Source: Vesta saturnalis (Eukaryota > Arthropoda > Insecta > Coleoptera > Lampyridae). Taken from it: a stretch of 64,000 nucleotides of DNA. The notes beneath the pieces were generated by a model that was not told the DNA's origin, made no database searches, and saw nothing but the letters and a program-made list of their open reading frames with translations. A program made the translations under genes and the position numbers. Positions 59,285 through 64,000 of this stretch are shown here, piece after piece. Every line of letters begins with the position of its first letter. Within the stretch, counting starts at the first letter, position 1. The DNA is taken from the NCBI GenBank assembly GCA_036346205.1, contig JARFJB010000113.1, forward strand, positions 567,001-631,000, read 5' to 3'.

Positions 59285-61424
59285 ATGGCAACTGAAGAAA
59301 TTGTGCATATTGAAAAATTGATAAATGAAGAATCATATCAAATATGGAAATTTCAAATAACGGTAGTGTTAAAAGCAAGTGATTTATATGATATTGTTAC
59401 TGGAACAACAATTAACACTGATAGAAGTAATGAAGAACAAAAATCAGCATGGAAACGGAAAGATGCAAGGGCGCAAAAGTTAATAGTTATGTCTGTGGAG
59501 AAGAAATTGCTACTACATATAATCAACTGTGACACAGCATGTGAAATGTTTAACAAGCTAAAAGAAATATTCGAAAAAGTACTCAAGATCAGTTATGTAC
59601 TTTATTACAGCAGTTCTACAATTTTATTTTCGAAAAGAACAGCAATATGGCAGTACATATAAGTAAAATAGAAGGTATCGTGCATAAATTAAAAATGTTG
59701 AAACAAAATATTGATGAGAACATGATAATAAGTAAAATTTTGTCGACTCTACCAGAACAATATAGCTATTTTACTACTGCTTGGGAATCAACACCACTAG
59801 AAGAAAGAACCCTGACGAAATTAACATCAAGGCTATTAGCAGAAGAACAGAGAAGAAATAGTAAGGAAAGCGAGTATCAAGTAGCATTCAGAAGCAGCGA
59901 AAAAGTGTGTTATAATTGTAAAAATAAAAATCACACAACCAGAAACTGCAATAATGACAGGGGAGCAGTTCTAAAATGTATCAAATGCGGTAACACTGGA
60001 CATTTTGCAAGAAATTGTACATATGAAGCACCCACAACATCAAGAGAAAACGTAAAATCAAACATAAAAGCATGTGGACTTTGCAAGAAGACAAATCATA
60101 AGGGAGAAGACTGTTTCTTCAGAAAAAGACAGCAAAAGACCCAAATAGAAATAATAATGCATTTTCCATGAACACAAATAGTAGTGAAAACATCCACGAC
60201 AGATTCATTGTGGATTCTGGATGCAATGCACACGACGAATTCAAAACAGTTGCATAAAACCACGATAGAAAGTGAAACAAAAATACGTAGCAAAGAAGAA
60301 TCAAACGATGGTATCAAAGGAAAGGGGGACTATTGAAGGAAGTGAATGCATTCTAAATAATGTTTTATACATACCAGAGTTAAATAGAAATTTACTATCA
60401 GTTAATTCAATTACAGAAAATGATGGTAAAGTAATTTTCACTAAAAACAAAGTAATAATTGAAAAGAACAACCAAGTGCTAGAAGGGAAGAAAGAAAATG
60501 GATTATACTTAGTAAAACTAAATAAAGCAAATGAAGAAATAAAAGAAGGTTATTTGACGGAAGAAACGATGGAAAACGTGGAAATTTGGCACAGAAAACT
60601 AGGAAACAGCTGCTCGTGAAATAGGCTTTTTGTACAGATCTAAGCAGTACTTTACCTCTCGACAACTCCTTCTGCTGTATAAGGCCCAAATTCGGCCTCA
60701 TCTGGAATATAATTCTCACCTTTGTTAGTGCTCCCAATACGCTCTCGATATCGTTGATCGTATTCAAAAGAGAGCGATTAGGTTTATAAATGACCCGTCC
60801 TTAACTTCTCACATACAGTCCCTTGAGCATAGAAGGATGGTTTCAGTTCTTTCTTTGTATTATCGTTATTACAACGGCTATTGTGCTGGTGAATTACATT
60901 CTTTGATACCATCTCCGGCTATCTTTGCGAGAAACACTCGGTTCGCTCATTCACATCATCAGTATGCAGTACAAATCTCCACTTGTCGTACCAAACGGGC
61001 GCAATCCACATTTTTCTACACGGTTTCTAAACTCTGGAATGATCTCCCTAGTTCCTGTTTTCCTCTCACTTATGATATGAGAAAATTTAAGGTAGCTGTT
61101 CATTGGCATCTATTGGCAATTCATTATCCCTCTATCCATCCTCCTAAGTGTTCCTGAGTGCTTTAGCACGATAGGCCTTATTTAGCCTGTTCAGGTCCAC
61201 AATCATAAAAAAAAAACACCTAGGAAATAAAAACATGCAAAAATTGACTGATATGTCTACAGGAATTGAAATTGATAAAATAGATTGTGAAAATGTACAA
61301 GGATGTGAAATATGCATACAAGCGAAGCAAACTCGATTACCATTCAACACAGTAAGAAAAAAGGTAACAAGGGTGCTGGAAATAATACATACTGATATAT
61401 GTGGTCCGATAGATCCTATTACCA
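59285..61424 (+). pseudogene. Copia gag-protease-integrase polyprotein, disrupted
   Basis: The ATG at 59285 begins a copia-type gag (YQIWKFQITVVLKASDLYDI). A frameshift near 59577 moves the frame to the one open from 59647, which carries three Cys-His knuckles: CYNCKNKNHTTRNC, CIKCGNTGHFARNC and CGLCKKTNHKGEDC. A shift near 60170 leads to the protease motif FIVDSGCNAHD and a stop. From 60272 comes the gag-pre-integrase region (LNNVLYIPELNRNLLSVNSI, WHRKLGN), broken by the LINE insertion and resumed at 61235 with CEICIQAKQTRLPF and then the integrase start HTDICGPI. Dead through frameshifts, insertion and truncation. Confidence 0.88.
60607..61219 (+). mobile_element. 3' fragment of a non-LTR retrotransposon inserted in copia
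   Basis: The inserted DNA encodes the end of a LINE ORF2: REIGFLYRSKQYFTSRQLLL, LYKAQIRPHLEYNSHL, RIQKRAIRFINDPSL, TFFYTVSKLWNDLPSSCFP, with a stop and a frameshift near 60730-60800. It finishes with a short 3' region and an A10 tail (61206-61216). CTAGGAAA occurs at both edges (60599-60606 and 61220-61227), the target-site duplication of target-primed reverse transcription. The insertion is 5'-truncated, as most LINE copies are. The family may be CR1/L2-like or Jockey-like. I cannot decide from the C terminus alone. Confidence 0.85.
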
Positions 61425-61950
61425 GGGGCGTAAATAACGCCTTGGCGACCTTGGCAGCGCAAAGGGACGCAGCAAAAGACAATAACAAAAAATAAGAGTA
61501 ATGAAAATCTTAAATGAAAAATACTGATGAATGTTAACTAAAGAGAGAGCAGTGAGAGAGTAAGTATCAACGTCTCTCTATATCTATGGTAAGTATGTGT
61601 GATGCAACGAACAGATTTTTCTTCTGTTTGTTGGTGTGACGTCGCATCGTCGCTGTGAATCACCGCCACGCGCGCCCCTGTCGCCCTGTCCGAGTGTTCG
61701 CTGTTCTGTCTACCCTTTGTTTATCTGTCAGGGTCAGTCACAGTCAGTTATTGTCTTAGCAGTCATAGATAAGAAAATACGTTAAGAATGGCAACTCTGT
61801 ATACTTTTTCAAAACGATTTTGAGCGTCACCTACAATTAGGACACATACTAATTAAATAAACGCGGTAATTTTAAATTAGTATAGAGTGTACCTATGCTA
61901 TTAATATTCAATAGAAATTCGCATTACATCTAATCAATCACAAGGTAGGA
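61425..61950. other. GC-richer non-coding stretch between copia break and pogo-like element
   Basis: It begins with AGGGGCGTAAATAACGCCTT, a sharp change from copia sequence. 61540-61760 is rich in GAGAG and TCTCT runs and in CG dinucleotides (GTCGCATCGTCGC, CACGCGCGCCCC), and could be a promoter or the leader of another element. No coding frame is supported. Confidence 0.4.
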
Positions 61951-61952
61951 GA

Positions 61953-62382
61953 GTTGGATAAAACGGGGAGGTTGGACAAAACGGGGAGGGTTTATTTTCG
62001 AAGCAAACTGGTGGTGGCATCTGCCGGTGATATATCTCACTGCTTTCTACTGTTCATAGAGAAGTTGTTATTCCAGTTGAAGTCGACATTGCTTGAGAAA
62101 CGTGCTGTTGCCGAATGTTTGTTTGTTCGCTCAGTGAAAGTCCGCAGCCATTACCGTTTTTTCATTGTGTTTAGTCGTGAATTGTGCCTTCTGTGTTATT
62201 TAAAACTAAAATGTAAGTATATCATATGAAGATAAACTTATTTACTAGTAGCATGATTTAAATGAAAATTATTTTGGTTAAGTCTTGACCGATCGGTAAC
62301 GCGTTTTCATGAAGATGGCGTGGTTGGACAGAACGGGGATGTGCCAGGGTCTGACAAAATGGGGATCCCCGTTTTATCCGAC
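61953..62382 (+). repeat. Five copies of a 17-bp motif, two of them head to head
   Basis: Copies at 61953-61969, 61971-61987, 62323-62339 and 62349-62365 (plus orientation), and 62366-62382 (reverse). The last two form an imperfect palindrome of about 36 bp centred on GGGGATCCCC. Consensus GTTGGACAAAACGGGGA. Confidence 0.9.
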
Positions 62383-62639
62383 CTGTTTTTAATATAACCT
62401 AATTTAATTATTCAAAACGCGTTTTGTTTTTATTGCACTTAATATTTATGGTAATTACCACGAAATTAAAAAAAAAATTCATTCAAGGCTGGTTTAGTAA
62501 TAAATTTAAATGAATAAATAAATAAATAAAATATACTATATTATAATTGTGAACTGTGTTGTTGATCTATTTTCATAGTAAAAAAATTAAAATTAAATAA
62601 TTGACGAAAATTAATTATTTAAAAATTATTTTTAGTTGC

Positions 62640-64000
62640 TCCAAGTATAAAAGGAAAACCGCTAGGCAATCTTGGGACGAGGTAGCCATGCAGCAAGCCG
62701 TGATGGAGGTGTTCTCGGGCACAATGGGGTCCGTTAAAGCATCCAAGCAGTTTGGTGTTCCCCAGACAACACTTGAAAGACTTAGCTTATTGCAAAAATA
62801 AAAAAATAAATAATAAAAATTAAATAAAGCCAAGAGTTAAGTGTCATGACAGAGTTTCTCCAGTGCTATCAGTGCTCAGCATTTCGTTTAATTTAAAATA
62901 AAAATGTTTTAAGCTAAACTTCTTAATGGATGTGGAATTGCTGGAATACAGTTTCTTAATATTGTTTCTCTCTCTTTTAGGACTTGGAAGATTCAAGACA
63001 GTTTTTTCAAAGGACCAGGAAAAGGAGCTTATTGCTCATATTTTGACTATGGAGCAAAGGCTTTTTGGTTTTAGAATCGGTGATCTCTGTGCTCTAGCCT
63101 TTGAAGTAGCAGAGAGGAACAAATTTCCACATAATTTTAACAAAGAAAAGAAGAAGGCGGGGAAATGCTGGTATTATTCCTTTGTTAAAAGAAATCCAGA
63201 AATTTCATTGAGGACACCAGAGGCCACATCCCTAGCTAGAGCAGTTGGGTTCAACAAGGTGTCGGTTGGAGCATTTTTTGAACTTCTGTCTGAGGCATAC
63301 AACACTCACAAGTTTGCACCAGACCGAATATGGAATGTGGACGAGACGGAGTTTCCACGGTCCCCAAAAAGTGTCAAAAATTATTGCTCTAAGAGGTAAA
63401 AAGCAAGTTGGAAAGTTGACGTCTGCAGAAAGGGGGACGATTACAACTGCTACGGTTGCAATGAGCGCAGCTGGTAATTATCTACCCTTATGTTCATCTT
63501 CCCAAGAAAACGAGAAAATCTAGAATTTCTGGACCATGCACCTCCTGGAAGTTTCGCACAGTTCCATGAAAGCGGTTGGATGCAGAAAGAAATTTTCGTT
63601 TTTGGTTCAGAAAATTCATTGAGCTAACGAACCCAACTGCTGAACGACCTATTCTTCTCTTGCTCGACGGTTATGCCACTCACACCAAAAGTCTCAAACT
63701 GATTTTGCTAGCTCGTGCCCATCATGTAGTCATTATCTGCTTCCCACCCCATTGTACACATAGACTGCAGCCCCTTGATGTTGCTCTCATGGGTTCACTG
63801 AGCACTTACTACAGCCGAGAAGTTGACAAATGGTTACAGCAACATCCTGGGCGTGTGGTGACTGACCGTCAAGTGGCAGAGCTCTATGGAAGAGATTATG
63901 TTAAAGCTGCGTCTATGCAGACAGCGATTAATGGTTTTCAAAGCACAGGAATATTTCCATTGGATCAGGATGTCTTTGCGGATCATCTGTTTGCCCCATC
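62640..64000 (+). pseudogene. Pogo/Tigger-type transposase, frameshifted and cut by the window end
   Basis: The first segment (62652-62790) is a helix-turn-helix of the psq/CENP-B type: ARQSWDEVAMQQAVMEVFSG, GSVKASKQFGVPQTTLER. After a non-coding gap and a CTCTTTTAG acceptor at 62972-62980 comes GRFKTVFSKDQEKELIAHIL, KCWYYSFVKRNPEISLRTPE and IWNVDET (first catalytic Asp, about 63340). Shifts near 63350 and 63500 lead to IIALRGKKQVGKLTSAERGT, ILLLLDGYATHTKSL (second Asp) and CFPPHCTHRLQPLDVALMGS (third acidic block). The C-terminal part (INGFQSTGIFPLDQDVF) reaches the window edge. The frame changes suggest a dead copy or sequence errors. Confidence 0.88.

Larger units (their letters stand above)
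59193..61424 (+). mobile_element. Ty1/copia retrotransposon, 3'-truncated and split by a LINE fragment
   Basis: Primer-binding site, gag, protease and the start of integrase follow in the order expected for Ty1/copia. A 613-bp LINE fragment splits the gag-pre-integrase region at 60607-61219. Similarity to integrase stops abruptly at about 61424, after HTDICGPIDPIT. Catalytic integrase, reverse transcriptase, RNase H and the 3' LTR are missing. Confidence 0.85.
61953..64000 (+). mobile_element. Pogo-like DNA transposon, 5' part (cut by the window end)
   Basis: A cluster of five copies of GTTGGAYAAAACGGGGA-like motifs precedes a pogo-type transposase on the plus strand. Repeated motifs near transposon ends usually mark the inverted terminus and transposase-binding sites. 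The right end lies beyond the window, so the terminal repeats cannot be paired. Confidence 0.65.

Overview
The window looks like an insect (arthropod) nuclear chromosome. It is AT-rich, and nearly every recognisable reading frame belongs to a eukaryotic transposable element of insect type: P/THAP, piggyBac, Tc1/mariner, pogo, I-like and Jockey-like LINEs, a Ty3-like gag, and a Ty1/copia element whose primer-binding site matches the half-tRNA-iMet site known from insect copia. I see no housekeeping gene. The one gene that does not look like a transposon is a C2H2 zinc-finger gene at 56.56-58.32 kb, and it also carries stops and frameshifts.

Layout. 256-33178 is a direct tandem duplication of a unit of about 16.46 kb (copy A 256-16728, copy B 16732-33178). 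Each unit holds a P-like element with a 7-bp target duplication. A piggyBac element with TTAA sites is nested inside the P-like element. The unit also holds a 2.4-kb non-coding segment with promoter-like and exon-like features, a tRNA-Ser-type primer-binding site, a coiled-coil gag pseudogene with no pol, about 2 kb of AT-rich DNA, and a C/A-rich tail. From 33.2 to 39.3 kb lie three decayed cut-and-paste transposons on the minus strand (mariner-like, Tc1-like, pogo-like), a candidate MITE, and a 113-bp direct repeat around a (TA)n array. From 39.9 to 49.7 kb lie a Jockey-like LINE (plus strand) and two I-like LINEs (minus strand). From 49.86 to 52.22 kb is a third, inverted and diverged copy of the 2.4-kb segment. 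From 52.8 to 54.5 kb is a mariner-like element with long terminal inverted repeats. From 55.06 to 56.25 kb is an unclassified non-autonomous element with 27-bp perfect terminal repeats and 7-bp target duplications, accompanied by a 16-bp remnant that has its own 7-bp duplication. The zinc-finger gene follows. From 59.2 to 61.4 kb is a truncated copia element split by a LINE fragment with an 8-bp target duplication. From 61.95 kb to the end is the 5' part of another pogo-like element with five copies of a 17-bp motif.

Most coding regions are broken by single-base or two-base indels, often in homopolymers. Some lesions differ between copies A and B, so part of the decay could be sequencing or assembly error. 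The features most worth follow-up are the 55-kb transposon with its minimal remnant, the repeated growth of (TA)n tracts inside transposon sequences, the 2.4-kb segment present three times, and the zinc-finger array whose variation sits at DNA-contact positions.
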